The position numbers were made by a program, and so were the translations under genes. The notes under the pieces were generated by a model that saw only the letters and a list, made by a program, of their open reading frames with translations, did not search any database and had not been told where the DNA came from. Of a stretch of 64,000 bases of DNA, positions 40,101 through 53,800 are shown piece by piece (within the stretch, counting starts at the first letter, position 1; each line of letters starts with the position of its first letter). The DNA is from Anisakis pegreffii (taxonomy: Eukaryota > Nematoda > Chromadorea > Rhabditida > Anisakidae), in NCBI GenBank assembly GCA_035041965.1, contig JAPYMA010000106.1, positions 16,333 through 80,332 of the forward strand, in the 5' to 3' direction.

Positions 40101-41996
40101 TGTTCACAGTGGACGATTTCAGTAAAGCGGTGAAAAATTTGTTGGAAACTGCGCGGGACATGCTGTCGTTCAGTTTGTTTTCAGGACATTGGCGATTCAA
40201 TAGAGGGAGCAATAACAACTTGTGCTCAGTACCTACAGTTCTCAGAGGATATACATAAGAGATCAAACACAAACTCGATAGAAAATGCTCAAAAGTACCA
40301 TCAAAATCTAAATTTCCACCAGCATAAACCACCTTGAATTTTGCACCAAAGCTCGCTCGCTTGCACTATCATTAAGAAATATAAGATATTTTTCTGTAAG
40401 AAATGTGAGATGCTTTTTTTTACAACGAGCGATGAACCGTGACATTAAAATACCGAATTATTACGCCATAAACTTATAACTTTGATGCCAGTGGTTATTG
40501 CTAGTGAACTGAACTAAAAACATTTACTCGTATTTCAAAACAACGATGAAAAATATTGAAATTATTTTTCATTCAGACTTTCGCCTGTGGTCATTCGTAT
40601 GAACCGTTAAAATTAGTTTCGGTGAATCAAAAGGATCTCTTAATTCATAATAGCAAAAACACTTTCTATGGCGGTTCCATCAAACGATTAATTGATCAAC
40701 TTGCTTGAAGTTATTATTTTCGAGTAGGAAGCTTGAAATTGTTGATGAGTTGATAATCAAGTTGAATATTAGATGAGTACTTATTAGGTTGAGTATTGGT
40801 TGAACAATAATGGGGTTGAATACTGGATGAATAATGAAGAAAGAGTAAGTTAAAAAAACCGGCACAACATTCATTTTGCATCGGTTCGGATGAACGAACA
40901 AAAGTAAGGACCCTCACCTTTGTGCGCACCATTTAATCTCAACGAAATCGTGCATAAATTTTCTTCAGAAATAAACTTTCTAAAATGCTCAAGCAAGAAC
41001 GAAGGCGAAGTTCAAGTAAACATGAAGTGACACAAAAAACGGATGGAACGACTTGAAGCAATTGAAGGTTGAACGTAGATTATAAATGTGTAATTCTTCT
41101 GCATCAAAACATAATTTTTAAGATGATTTCTCCTCCATCAAAAGTGTTGCTAAAATTCTGTTTCGCAGAATATATTGTGGAAATAACGTACGAAACCACG
41201 TTGTATTATACCCTTAATTTTGAGGAATTCATCAAAATGGTAAACGGTATTCAAAGAAACATTTCAATTATCACGTTTATCCATGAACACTAGAGTATGA
41301 TATTGATAAGCATCACTTCACAGAAATGTTGATAGCATTAGTAAAGAAATCACGAACTTGAGGGCTGCAATACGGCGTATTAGCAATGGTTGTGATGAGC
41401 TGAATAGTGGCTTCACGCACACTCTGTTTCGAATCACCGAGTCGCTCAACAAGCGCTGAGATTCGTTCGATTAAATACGGCGATATCACATCACCAGATA
41501 TCTCAATTCCAACGTCGATTATTTCCAGAGCCAACAGTGTCACCTTCAAACGAAAATTCCATTCATTATCGATACATCACGCACAGCACACAATCATTTT
41601 GACAGCATTATCGACTATATTATCAAAAAATAATTATGTGCCTGACTGTCACATCATTCACCATTATGAAGCTTTTTATATTCCTAATGAATCAACTCCG
41701 TTGGACGGTATCGCTCTGAAGCCATTAGGATAAAATAGCGTCGTTATGAATGGAAGGAATGATCCATACAAATATTACAAAATTGAATCAGCTGCAAAAC
41801 TATAACAATAAAAAGAACTAACCTTAAAGTTGGATGCACATAACCATTGCACAATAAGATCACAGAAATCGTTGAGCACTGTTGAATCGGACGGTAGTTT
41901 TGACGTTTGTAATTCCGATAAAATTTGTTGGCCCAATTCAAGTCGCTGTCTCGGATCTGAACTATTTTTATCAATCAACTCTCCCAACCAACTCAT
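19185..41996 (-). CDS. CLASP: CLASP family microtubule-stabilising protein (TOG-domain, cls-like)
   Basis: Model exons in gene order: 41823-41996, 41322-41543, 38839-38933, 37753-37933, 37354-37456, 33787-33861, 28298-28362, 27846-27938, 27285-27430, 26947-27037, 26717-26832, 26208-26298, 25816-25917, 25492-25618, 25062-25181, 24768-24896, 24543-24631, 24381-24436, 23940-24120, 23456-23701, 23003-23146, 22656-22804, 21247-21289, 20984-21151, 20723-20829, 20377-20547, 20156-20240, 19730-19939, 19455-19574, 19185-19241. They join in frame to 1251 aa. CLASPs bind microtubule plus ends and kinetochores and suppress catastrophe. TOG1 covers about residues 1-224, TOG2 about 306-518 (DLRSQVCREACVTFA is diagnostic), a Ser/Arg linker 519-691, TOG3 about 692-932 and the C-terminal CLIP-interacting region 1003-1251 (HFKMILLLLMETLKDEDADV). 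A TAA precedes the ATG in frame. The linker exons 37354-37456 and 33787-33861 rest mainly on phase. Intron 6 is 5.4 kb. Exon 7 seems to use a GC donor. Confidence 0.92.
21558..21611. repeat. 54-bp perfect palindrome in a CLASP intron
   Basis: Two 27-bp arms meet without a spacer at GTGC/GCAC (centre between 21584 and 21585). The arms carry TTTTTATATATTCGCTC and its exact complement. It lies in the 1.4-kb intron between CLASP exons 22 and 23. Confidence 0.9.
28296..28298 (-). promoter_or_regulatory. Probable non-canonical GC splice donor, CLASP intron 7
   Basis: Read on the minus strand the exon ends in GAT and the intron begins GCAAGT, the usual consensus of GC-AG introns. With this donor the exon ends in phase 0 and gives EVPRCD joined to IFSAREL, which lines up without gaps against the same stretch of vertebrate CLASP. 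The nearby GT donors (GTTTTT and GTGATG) leave the wrong phase. Confidence 0.65.
29202..29335. repeat. Foldback cluster of short perfect palindromes
   Basis: CAGTCGGAATTCCGACTG at 29245-29262 is an 18-bp perfect palindrome. A second hairpin follows at 29273-29299, with a 10-bp stem CAGTTCGGTC/GACCGAACTG and a 7-base loop. The words TTCCGACAGTCG and CATTTCGT recur around them. It lies in the 5.4-kb CLASP intron and is richer in GC than its surroundings. It may be a small foldback transposon; no target duplication was recognised. Confidence 0.6.
31231..31406. mobile_element. MITE with 15-bp inverted repeats and 9-10 bp target duplication (MULE-like)
   Basis: The element spans 31241-31396 (156 bp). 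Both ends are the perfect inverted repeat AGTGTTCGTCGGGGA. It is flanked by identical 10-bp copies of ATTCTAAACT (31231-31240 and 31397-31406); the boundary base is ambiguous, so the duplication is 9 or 10 bp. That length points to Mutator-like transposition. The inside is strikingly GC-rich and holds about three copies of a GGGGAG(C/T)AAATTG...CGGGGGAGGGTCCCCGCG-like block. It lies in CLASP intron 6. Confidence 0.85.
35169..35250 (-). tRNA. tRNA-Ser(UGA)-like sequence, probably a pseudogene or SINE head
   Basis: On the minus strand 82 bases fold as a class II tRNA. The acceptor stem GGGCCGG/TCGGTCC pairs over all seven positions with two G.U pairs. The D stem is GTGT/ACGC, the anticodon loop TTTGAGA reads UGA, and a variable arm TCTG/CAGA is present. 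The polymerase III A box (TAGTGTACTGG) and B box (AGTTCGATTCC) are recognisable. The anticodon stem has one mismatch and the T stem needs a bulged A, so it is likely degenerate. It lies in CLASP intron 5, on the same strand as CLASP. Confidence 0.5.
36528..36578. repeat. 21-bp direct repeat, period 30 bp
   Basis: The 21-bp word starting GCATACGAATATTTCAAT occurs at 36528-36548 and 36558-36578. ACTATCGC before and GCGATAGT after form a loose inverted pair around it. It lies in CLASP intron 5. Confidence 0.6.
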
Positions 41997-42092
41997 ATCG
42001 ACCGATGATTATCCGCCGCCTGTTTCCCTTTGAGCTTTTGTGATTCTACACGTACACACACGTTGAAGCCAATGCCCGCTTCTTCCCGTTTT
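41997..42092 (-). promoter_or_regulatory. CLASP 5' UTR with upstream 3' splice site
   Basis: On the minus strand an acceptor ATCATTTCAG ends at 42093, 96 bases before the CLASP ATG. The intervening 96 bases have no ATG in frame and carry a stop just before the start codon. The site could receive a spliced leader or belong to a 5' UTR intron. Confidence 0.45.
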
Positions 42093-45000
42093 CTGAAATG
42101 ATAATTCTAATTGGTTGTGGTCCTATACATATTAATTTATGATAACGACATAGTATTTCATTACATGATAACAATCGCGATTATGCACAGCAAATGATTC
42201 CGAAAATTTTATTCCACAAAGTTGACAATACAAAATGCAACTATCCATTTACAGGACGATCGAAACGCACTCAAAATAATGATCATCAATAAATCACGTA
42301 TGCTTAAGAATGCATTCCGTGAGCGGCGCTGTCAAAACAGTCGAGGCAATAATCGATCAATGGGAACATAATAACTAACATATTCTGACATATTGCGATA
42401 ATCGTGCTCAATTGAAAATAATCATCAATTTTCGGCTCCAATTCAATGATAGACTAAATGACAGCATAAAAAATTAAATTCGTTTATTCAGCAGACTGGC
42501 TGAAAGCGCAGAGATATTGCTTATGATACGATGACTAACGGTATTTCGATGGCGCACTTCTTCTATTAAGTGATGTGACTTATGTGAAAACGAAAACGTT
42601 TAACGACATACTCATAAGAAGCAAAGTATCAACTAATTGGATATCTATTTTGTAGACGTCAATGAACGACGTTCAAGAAATATCCTAACGATCCAAGTAC
42701 CGTCAAATTTACTGTTCAATTCTTGAAACAGTTATTTGGATGTTTGAAGGGGATGTGAAGGAAAGTGAATCATAAAATTGAGTTCTTTTGTGCTTGACGT
42801 AATTGTAAAATGAAATGAACAGCTGTTTGGTTGTAGATATGTTGTGTGAATGAGTGCAAAAGATAGATCCCGTTTGAAAATGTTTCGAAAAAAGTTTTGG
42901 CACTTTCGTTATGTGCAAAGTGGATAAAGGCAGATACTTGTGTGCGCTTGAATAGAGGAGTTACGATTACATGTGCATTGGGTTAGACATGAATAACACA
43001 TGTCGGTTTTAGAAATTCGAGTGATTGTTTGAATTGATTTTGATTGAGACCGACTTTTATTGCACAAAATATTTACTGAATTTAAGTGCGACATTCTTTT
43101 TATGAATTCCATTCTGTCAATAATACTGAAATGAATCATTCAAAAAAAAAACATTCCATCGAATAAATTGAATTCTTCAATTGTAGTACAGCCAAATTTC
43201 GTTGGTTTTACGTAAAGCAAAAGTGGGAAAACAAAATAATGAATAAAAGCATTCGGAAGGACGCTTATTCACTGAACAATAGTAACAAAAACGTTCATTC
43301 GACAGCTCTTATTTCAATCACATTCCGACAACTTTTAGCGATGTTACGAATGGAATTATTCCGAGACCGAGGTCTCTCCAGATAATCAAGCTCGTCAAAA
43401 AGTGTGACAACAACTCCTTGTATAGTGACCGCTCCTAAACGTATACCCTAAAATGCCACCTCATAAATATTTTATGCTGATCTCTTCCGAATTACTCTCG
43501 CACTCGTTGACTGTTATCAACACTATTCATTTTGTAATACTCGTTATGAATAATCATTAAGACAAGACGATCAGGTTTGTTTTGAATGAGTTCGGATAAT
43601 GTTTTGGTATAAGCAAACAAATTAGTTGTGTTGTGAAATGCGTAAGTAAACATCAACGGCTGTGTAATTTTATCAAAAGCGAACGTGAAAAGGAAACGCA
43701 AAAATGTTTAAATTATTGACACATTGGTTAAAAAAATTCTATTTTCCCTTCACTCATTTATCGATCAGTAAATCCCAGTCTTTGAGCATTATTTTCAGAA
43801 AAATAGTTTAATGTGGAACAATTAATTATTAATGGGGATATCTGCTGCTAAAATAACAAAATGAATTGAATTGTCATTCTGAGGCGTTGTTCGCTAGGGA
43901 CCAGCCACATGCGAAAAACGAAATTTTGCGAATAGAGGTTTGAAATGATGATATAGGATAGATAAATAATTTAAAAAATTTAAGGTTATAATTATTGGAT
44001 GAATTGAGGGAAACGGTATGACGATAAGGAGATGAGAATAAAATTGTTCAAATTTGTAATGTTGTAATGTTCAAAATCGTGAGAGACAATTTTCGCCAGA
44101 AGATATGCAAATGGAATGGAAATTTGGGAGACGTTTGATCCATCGACACAAGATTGAAATTGATGCAAATTGCCGTTAAAGAAAGAAGAAAATAACAAAT
44201 GGCTGTTTTTTGCAAACGAAATGAAAAGAAAATGAATAAGTAATCATGGTTGCAATGAATGGGAAAAGAAGGCTTCAAAAATGATCGATTCTGATACAGT
44301 TCTCATTGTATCGTGACATTTATTCAAATCTTCCTATAATTATCGTCGTATTTGGAGCAATAACAATTACATTCGCACAAAACATCGTTACAGGTTATAT
44401 TCAGATGAATCAATATCAACTATTTTTGAGAGAGACTCAAATTATGATGAAAAGTTGATCGCAGTCATTAAAATTGGTTGCGTTTCTTAAAAATTCCTGC
44501 AAATTCACGCAATCAGCTACAAATACGAGTCCATATCTCAATCGAGAAATCGTGATCATTTGTGCATTCGATTGATTAAAATTCGCTATCTGAACGAATG
44601 TTGAGGCTGAATAATGTGAACATTGATTCGATCGCTCAGTAAAACTTGTTCGAGAGTGGAAGCATACAGGAATAAATTCGGACTGAACGAAAGCAAGAAA
44701 GAGCGCTGTCATTAATTTGTTTTGAATCAAACAAACAGCATCATCACTTTTTTGTAACAGATCATTTTTATTCTTTGTCTCGTTCCAGCCAACACACTGA
44801 ATTGAGCAATGTAGCCTAATGAAAACTGTTTGATGAATCGGAAGAGAAAATAAGTTTCGGAAAAATGAACTAGTGAAGGAGAACAAATTAGAGGAGAATA
44901 ATTTTGTGAGTACAAATCATTCTCAATATCATTATCAGATTATGTGATACTTTATTATGCGATACTGATTTATGTTATCCATCATATTACACCACAACAA

Positions 45001-48000
45001 CAATTGTTCATCGATGAGATAAACGACAAATAACGCAATTTCGACTCTTCAAAACATCAGCCTAATATTGCAACTTGACGACATTTCTGGAGTAATTCAA
45101 GCGGTATCAAACGATTCATAACTGACAAGTAAAATATGTTGTGCAAATAATAAATTCATATGAAATGAAGAAATTGCCTTCAGAAATGGTATAGGTGTCA
45201 ATATTATGTATCAATGTGAAAAATATTTCACACAGGTGAGGGTGACTCTAAAGGAAATGAATCAATCAGATGAAAATAGCGATTGGGTGTGAAAGTGGCA
45301 ATCAAGAGCATCAGTAATCGTTTGTAGTTCCAAAGAGACAGACATCTAGTTGAAGGTAACGAATAACGTAACATCAGTGGAAATAGTGTGAACATTAGGA
45401 AACGGCTGAGAATGAATCATTGAATCATTACTTAACACATTCGTACGAACGAACATTCATACAAATTATCAGCATTAATCGAGGTTCGAATAATTACCCA
45501 GAACAGTTGTGTTCGAATATTTGCTGATGGCTTATAACACTACCAAAATAACGCTCTTCGATGTGTAATGCTAACAAAGGCACTTTTCAAGCAATATTCA
45601 CCAATTAACCTCACCATGCAAAAGCACTTTTCTACAATATTCCCACTAAGACGACAGCCCCGAAAACAGCCTTGAATGCTTGGAATGCTCAACATTTCTA
45701 ATAAGTGTTCATCTGGTCGGATTTCTCGTTGATCAGTATGCAACGACCGTGTTCAACATGACTGAGGTTCATCTAGTTCTCCAGTCTTGACTGATAACGT
45801 TTCCAAGGGAATAGAAGTCACATAACGTTCCTCGCTGATCTTATTCTGTTACGCTGTGTAACTGAGCAGTTGAGAGGCAATCGTATGATGTGTTCAGAAC
45901 GACTGACTGCATTATGAACGCTGATTTTGCTATAACTGATAATTCATCCATATAACGTCACTTCATCTTTAGATACCTTCAACTCGTTACGAATCTCCCT
46001 TTTTAATGAGTAATCAAGAAACGAAATCGCGAAATCGATAAACCCAACATACATTTAAAAAAAAAAACGTTGATTTATGCAATATAAATAGAAGTTAAGT
46101 GAAATATTGCGAAGTACTCCGAGAACAGATATCTTTCGATACATGTGTAATCGACAACGTCGATAAGTATGGAGGATTACAGCCAGCTTTGTGGTTGATT
46201 TAGTAAAAGCAATGGAACGGAGGATCGATGGAAACATGTGAAATAAGGAAAGTAGAGGCATATTCATTTTATTGTGGATGGATGTAAAGATAGAGGAGAT
46301 ATTTCGAGGATAACAAGCAGTAAAGAATGGGGAGAAGCTATCGATTGAGATAATATGAGAAGGATAAGAGTGGCATGAGAAGATTAAGGATTTCACAAAT
46401 GCAGAGAATCAGTCAATTGTGATAGTATAAGGCTTAAGGAAAAAGCGATAAAACTCGATTGTCGAGAATCAAACGATTTTAATGGTACGAATAAGGAATT
46501 TGCCTGGAAAACTAAATTTCCTCAACATTTCCGTATGCATTACTAGCCAAACGATACTGAAATTAACAAACATGATTTTAATAATATCAATAAAATACTA
46601 ACGATAACAATCAAATGAATAAAAGAATCGATACTGAATTGAACTGGCAACAATAATTTGTGTGGATGGAATGATGAATGCACTCATGGATATTCGAAGA
46701 AAATGCTGAACCTAACAGATAAATTCACGGGAATTGGTGCTGATGTTATGAATCTGATAAAATGTCCATCAGATATTACAGGTGAATGAAAATTGCTTAA
46801 CTGCCCTCAAACTGCTTTGAAATAACAGAACAGCTAGAACGATTCGGATGAATCGATCAAAGTAAACAACAAGTGCAAATGAAAAGAGCACACCCAAACA
46901 AAAACGAATAAGATCAAAGATGAAATGCACTGGCAATTGTGAAGCGAAAGCAAAATCAGCTAATCCTAAGTGACTTGAAAACGGCAACGAGATAAACACC
47001 TCGAAGAAATAACACCAAAAACAAACAATCATCGATAATACCATCGATGAATCATTCATACACTCAACAGGCTAATCATAACCTTTTATTAGCTTTCAAT
47101 GTTTGATCAATAAAATGCACAGCAAATTGTTTGTAGCGTTTTCTCTGAAATAAAACACGATCGGCTGAATGCAATATGATCGATTATGTTGCAGTTGATA
47201 AAATAATGAATCGGTCGTTATATTGTTTATATTTTCAAAACGCTTGAAGAAGATTAGTTGGATGATTGCTCAGACACTTCAACGAATCGATGAGATCTCT
47301 TGAAATTGTCAAACGGACGTGAATGGAGCAACAGCTAACTGAAGTCTTACACTACCATCAAATAATCGAAAATTTCTCTGAAAATATTTCTTTATTGTTA
47401 TTTTTGACGACAATTAAACTAATGGACGATAGAATCACAGAAATTTTTATGGGAATTACGATAAAATGATTGAATATTCATGTTTTAAAAAATAAATAAA
47501 GTAGCATTAATTAGACGGTATACGGGCATGCAATCGTAAGTACATGAGAAACGCAAGTCATAATAACTCGATTAGGTTGATTGATTTCGATCTAATTAAT
47601 TGTTTCGATCATTTCAGATCATAACAAAAAATCTGACTGAAAGAATTAGTTTAAGAGTTCACAGATTAAGCATATCGCATCAATGCATTTGCTAAATCTC
47701 ATCGGTGATACATCATCTCGTCGATGAAGGTATCATCCTCGACGGAAATATTGCTTGCTTGCGATCAGATAGTACTTTCTCAATGCATTACACTCATTCT
47801 ATGTACAGTGGCACTGATCCAATACTAATATAAATTTAGTCTGCTCAATTTTGTGTTGACACGCTTGTAGATGTAGGTGTATTCTTGTTAGCCGTTTTCG
47901 CACACCAATTAGCAGTCTCGAATTACGTAGTATGGGCTATGATCTGATATGTCCGTTAAAACACTACTCGAACAGCCGTGTCACAGAAGCTCAAGTTTTG

Positions 48001-50814
48001 GAAAGGATGTTATGTTATATGTTCGGGGAGGGGATATCTGTGCTCTATCAATCAGATTTACCAGTTAGACAGCTCTGAAGCATGTGGCAAGTTGCGTAAA
48101 CTAGCCTGTATTTTGGAGTGGCTGGACCCTCCTGTAGCCGACCGACCCTTGATTATGGGTTGAACAAAAATTTCGAATTGCGTTATAGTTACAAATCAAG
48201 CAAAGACAATGGATCTTCTTTATCACCTTTTATCATTTTTGGTACTGGATAGCAGTCAGATTGCTCTCAATAGCATGAAATACTAGAAAGCTGGTTTTCG
48301 TTTATATATTCAAATAAAACAACCAAAGAGGTCGCCTGCTGGATCAAATTTGCGCTGAATTTAGGGGTTCATTTAAGACAGAATCTACAGCAGAGATTCT
48401 CAACCTGGTCGATATTGTGCACTAGGTGATGAGAACGATATGAGAATGGTGAAAGAGCCAGTAGAAAGACGGACGGGATTCTATCGGGAGATATTGGCTT
48501 TCATCGGTCATTGCACATCAATTAGCTCTGACCATCACACTGGAAAGTTCGGGTGCTCATCAGGTGTTTTTGGTTAAAATTGTGTATGTGATGCTCATCA
48601 GCGAACACGAGTCATCTGTTACCGCTGTAGGTAAAAGCTGTAATGGTATTGTCTTCTGTACCATTTAGATGCTCGTACTTAACATTAATGTTTCTGGCCA
48701 TCTAAACCGTCTTCAGATCGGTTCTGAGTTATACGGAAGAGGAAACTGGTGATTTGGTCGCACGCTCAGTTCAACTACGTGATACGCTGAAAAAGACTGA
48801 GAACCTGTGAGTGTGATATACAAAACCGATTGGTTTATCCCATAAATACCTGATTAACTCTAAGCGATTCGACTGGCCTCTGATTTTCTGTAGCGAACAA
48901 TACTCAACGAACATTTATTTGGTCTTTCATACATCTCAAAATCGTTTCACTCGTTAAACCTGTTGATTGATAAATTCTCATGAAATGTAAACGCATTGTT
49001 CAGCTCGTGATGAAATTTCAAATTTATTTCATGCATTGAAAGTATCTGTGTGCATATCGTATGGATTCATTTTCAGCTGATCAAGTGAGTGATGAAAATA
49101 GTACTTGATGCGATTAGAGAAGACATCCGCTGAAATTTTCTCACGATGATCATTCGAATTAATGTTCAACTGTGGCTGACTGACATACTTGTTGAAATCT
49201 TCATCCAACAAAAAATGCATTGTCATTTGATATTTCGGAATGATCATAGATTAGTATGAAAAACAGTAAATGATCGACGAATCATTTCATTTCACAACTC
49301 AACGATAAATGACCAAACTCTTTGATCTAATAACATAATTGCATCTCGTTAATAAATAATGACAGATGCAAACAACTGCAGTAATAATAGTGACATTATC
49401 ACCTTTCATAGCATTAATATTATTACCGCTATTATTAATTACTATTATTATTACTATTATCATTATTATCGATGTTATATTCATTGATACCGCTAAACAA
49501 ACTTATTTGAATAGCGCCCTCCTTGATCAACAACGCTTGAAGCATCAGCAGTTAAATTAGCATTGAATGAGAAAAGATGACTGACTCAACAATACCCGAT
49601 CGATACCGATTTTGAATAGTCGGGAATATGGACAAGTCGAAGCAGTGCCATGCACACAATATATCAAAACAAGTGAAGTGCATCATCAATTCATTGATAA
49701 CAAACCAAGTGATTGCTTCAAACCGACGCGCATGCATCCATGATACGATGTGTAATACGTATGTATATCTGTGCAACCAACCAACAATAAATGTCAACCG
49801 TTGTTTAAAACATCTCCAAACAGACAGCCATCATGCACATACACACACACACTTACATGTCATGCAACTACATTGACGAATATGTTCGACTAGAATATAG
49901 CATGTATGCATGCATAGAGACAGATACGTAGAAGCAGCATGAAGAGACATTGAACATATATATCATGATTAGTGCGTCTATATTCATAACAGCCAGCACT
50001 CAACGAATGAGCGTTTTGGTGATGAATTCGCGCACAACATCCCGAATGCAAATCAATCGACAACGATGAGAATGCATTAAATCGGCTAATAGAAGAGTAC
50101 AACCAGCCAAATGCAGTGGGAGAGTGACAGATGGACTTATGGCATTGTTAAATGCGATTGGAGGAGATTATAATTTATCGTTTATTAAATGTTTCATGAA
50201 ATCTTGCTTTAATTTTTTATGCATGCATTTATAGTGCACCGAAGCATACGATTATTAAATGCTGAATGTGAAAAATAATACTTTATTCAAAAGTGAAGTA
50301 AAATTTGCAAAAGGTATTATAGCAGTTGTGACAGTTCGAATAATTTTCATGAATACGACGAATAAATTCCTCAATTATATCAACTTGTCGTTAATAAATA
50401 TTTCATCATTCAAAATACTACACTGCGCAGCATAATCGTTTGGAAAATGATGGTCCCTGATGGAAATTTTTATATTTCGACAGCTCCGAATATTTTGATA
50501 CTTAACAACATGACAAAGGGACTTTTAGAGTTTAAGAAATCTAGTCTTGTGCGAAAAAATTGAAAACAAAACTTCACTCGCTGGAAACATTGAATCGTCG
50601 GCAGTTTTGAACACTGAGAAGAAAGCAAAAAACGGAAGTGTAAAATAAACATAAAAATTACTATAAAAATTTGCCAACCACACCTGCGATAAATTAATGA
50701 GCAATAACGATAACAACAACGTAAACGAAATAATAACGAGAGAACTATCGATTGTGAATCGAACGATGAAGCAGCAATTAGCGACGTTGGTGGTGATTCA
50801 TCGACGCAAAGCAA
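42093..50814. other. 8.7-kb gene-poor stretch between CLASP and HADHB
   Basis: No exon with family similarity or matching splice phase was found on either strand. It holds only isolated open frames, the longest being 44437-44886 on the minus strand, which opens with a non-ATG codon. Simple sequence occurs at 49420-49480 (ATT-type) and 49844-49856 (CA-type). A stretch near 47840-48810 looks like decayed mobile DNA. The CLASP promoter must lie at the left end, and the HADHB 3' UTR at the right end. Confidence 0.4.
47840..48810. mobile_element. Possible decayed hAT-like element
   Basis: CAGAGATTCTCAACCT near 48391 and AGACTGAGAACCTGTG near 48792 are roughly inverted and resemble hAT termini, but they differ at several bases and no 8-bp duplication matches. 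Left of them, 47978-48163 keeps an open frame with a protein-like segment (IYQLDSSEACGKLRKLACIL) that leads nowhere. The call is weak. Confidence 0.25.
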
Positions 50815-53800
50815 TTAGTTGGGATATGCCTCGATGAGCATTCCAACACCGTGCCCACCCGACGCACACGAAGCGATCAGACCAAACTGACCTGCAATAT
50901 GTGAACTGTTTCACAAGCATCACGACGAAACTGTGCTTTTACTTGACAAAGAATGCAATCTAGCATTCAGATTCAAATAGATCGTACGTAATGTATGCAT
51001 TCTTTAAATTTCCCAAAGCTTCATTTTGTTTAGGAGAGATGTGCTGTGCAAACACACAGAATGTGCACCAGAGCAAATGCGTACGTTGCACTGATCAAGC
51101 GCTCAAAGCTGCTCCGAATCTGCTTACCTATTCGAGACACACTGTGAACTAGTGTTTTACGGGGAGTCCCCGAATCCCCGTCCCCGACCGTTTTGCGGCT
51201 ACAGCCATTTTCGGGCATTGTCGCCGTCCCCAAATTGTTTTCGATTATTTCTGTCCCGACTTTTTTTCTCTACCCGCACAACATTAGCGTAAAGTAAACG
51301 AAATCGACCATTTCATTTCCAAACTCACTCCAAATTGTGCTCATATTCAGTTAGGTGAAAATGAATTACCAGTATTATTAAATAAATGAACACAAACCAT
51401 TTTCATGTTTCAGTCGATTCGCCGTATGTGATGCCAATCGAATTCCAGTCGCACCAAACGGATGACCTAATGATAAACTTCCACCCCACAAATTCATTTT
51501 GTTCTCTGGTATTCGACCAAATTTACCGCTTCGTTTCAATTGCGACTTGAAATTTTCGAATAATATTCATTGGGCAAACAGATACCTTCACAAGAAAAAT
51601 TTGTAAATTCAGATGCTTTTCATCAGACAAATATAGGGTTCCATCAGGTAATCGAATTTTCTCATGAATCCTATTTGACACTGAAAAAAGCGATGTTCAC
51701 GTACCATAAACCGTTATCTCTTATAATCGGACTTTGCGAAGTGCAAAATAAAAACGAGTACACTTACTTTACAGAAGAACTCTGAATCGAGTGCATTCAA
51801 ATTCGCAAGAATTTGTCCCGCAAAAGCCTCATGAATTTCGAACACATCGATATCTTGCAGCGTCAAACCGACCTGAAACTCGAACCATTTTAAAAGGATC
51901 GATATTATGATAATTTTTCACAGCTGTCTGCGAAGGCAATCATAAAGATTCAATTACTGAAAGACTGTTCGCTGCCACTTAATTACAACCTATCAAATTA
52001 GATGAATGAACGAATTAAAAACGAAGCAATGGACAGGCACACAAAAAAGTTTCGAAAAACTGAAATGCTTCAAAACATGAATACCAATCATCTCAAATGA
52101 TGGATTAGAACAAAATAAATGAAAAACAAACTTTGTCGAGCAATTTTGGAATGACATAGGCGGGTGACAACAGAAGTTGATCGATAGGATCCTGTGCAAC
52201 ATATTGAAAATCACGAAGATACGCCTTTGGTTTATAGCCATGTTTCAGCGCATAATCCTCTGTCATCAGTAGCGCTGCCGATGCTCCATCAGTTAAAAAT
52301 GAGGCATTTCCTTGAAAACAGTGTTTGATTTGAACGCCATTGATTATAGATCAAGGAAGGTTAGACTTCCTATGACCATTCCTGATTATGAACCACTCAA
52401 AATGTGCTCAGTGGAAAGAGGAGTGCTGTAAAAGGTTTGTGACTAATTCCAACAATTCTGTCACATTACTATTCTCAAATATAAACAAGTAATTTAAAGC
52501 TTCAGAAGCAATACCAGCAGTAATCGTTCCATGTGGCTTTATGAATGCTGGTTTCAGCTTCTCCAATTTTTCCATACTCGCAATACGAATACCGTTATCT
52601 TTGGTTATGGTTTTTGGTTTTTTACCAGGTACAAATACGGGTACCACATCGTTGAGATGACCCTCTCGGACGGCACGATCCGCCGCAGTATGTGAGCGAA
52701 TCGCGAATTCATCTTGTTCCCTATAAGCCATCGCAGATGATTGATTAAGACAATGAAATTGCTTGACATTGTAGTCGCGAAACAGATTAAGTTGAATCAT
52801 AATCAATTGAGACTCGTGTATTGATTACAATCTTTCGAGGTACCTACCAAAATCAACCAAAACTTACTGTGAACATTGCCAGTGCTATATTTTTAAATAG
52901 TGTTCAACGATGCTCCAAAAATTCTTGGAATGAACAAGGAAATAAGATGATGAGAAACCTTCTCGAAACACCGAATGCAGCTGCAAGTCGATCCGCACTT
53001 TGACCCATCGTTTCACCAGATGTGAATTCAGCAATTGCTGGCAGTTCAGGATTGAAGAAATTACTCAATATGTCTTTACCTAATATCAGCCGTTCATCCC
53101 ATTTTTTCGCCCTCGGTAAACTTAACATTGCAGTACGAGCCTGAAATACACAATGACTGTTTTTAGCGACAAGTCGTTGCATTCACTCTCCAAAAAAAAA
53201 ACTGAAACTTTTCCAGATACGCTCAAACATGTCAAATCTCTTTGAATATTTATTGACAGCTTCACACGTTTTTGGATGGAAGGTAACTACAACTGAAATC
53301 TTTGTGGAAAATATTCGTTAGAAATGATGAGAGTATAACCTTTCGACTGTATCGAATTGGAACATCAGAAAGGAAATCCACTCCACCCGCAATACCGACA
53401 TCAATATAACCGGTTGCTAGCATTCCCATCAGATCGGTCATCGCTACATTCGACGAAATGCATGCCATTGTCACTGTAGACGCTGGTATCTGAATTCCAG
53501 TCAGTTATAGAGAAAAACTTTAAAAAGGTAATTTAACTCATATGATGACGTTCACTTCAAAACACTAAGTGGATTACTGATTCCATACTTTATTTTCAGG
53601 GCATAACGAACACTCAGTAAGTAGTTACTAATTCAATTAAGTTGAGAAATTTAACGAATGCTTCAGGTCGTCATGAAACCGCTACTCAATAAAACTTTGC
53701 ATGAATTTTCCAGAGCTGAAATTTCGAAGCCACAGAAACTGATATTTTTGACTTTGAAGATCGAAGTCCTGCGGGATGAACAATCAATTTATATGCTTTT

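Noticed and set aside
46769..47059. Hydrophobic minus-strand frame that could be membrane segments
   Set aside because: AT-rich DNA often yields Phe/Leu/Ile-rich frames; there is no splice context, motif or neighbouring exon.
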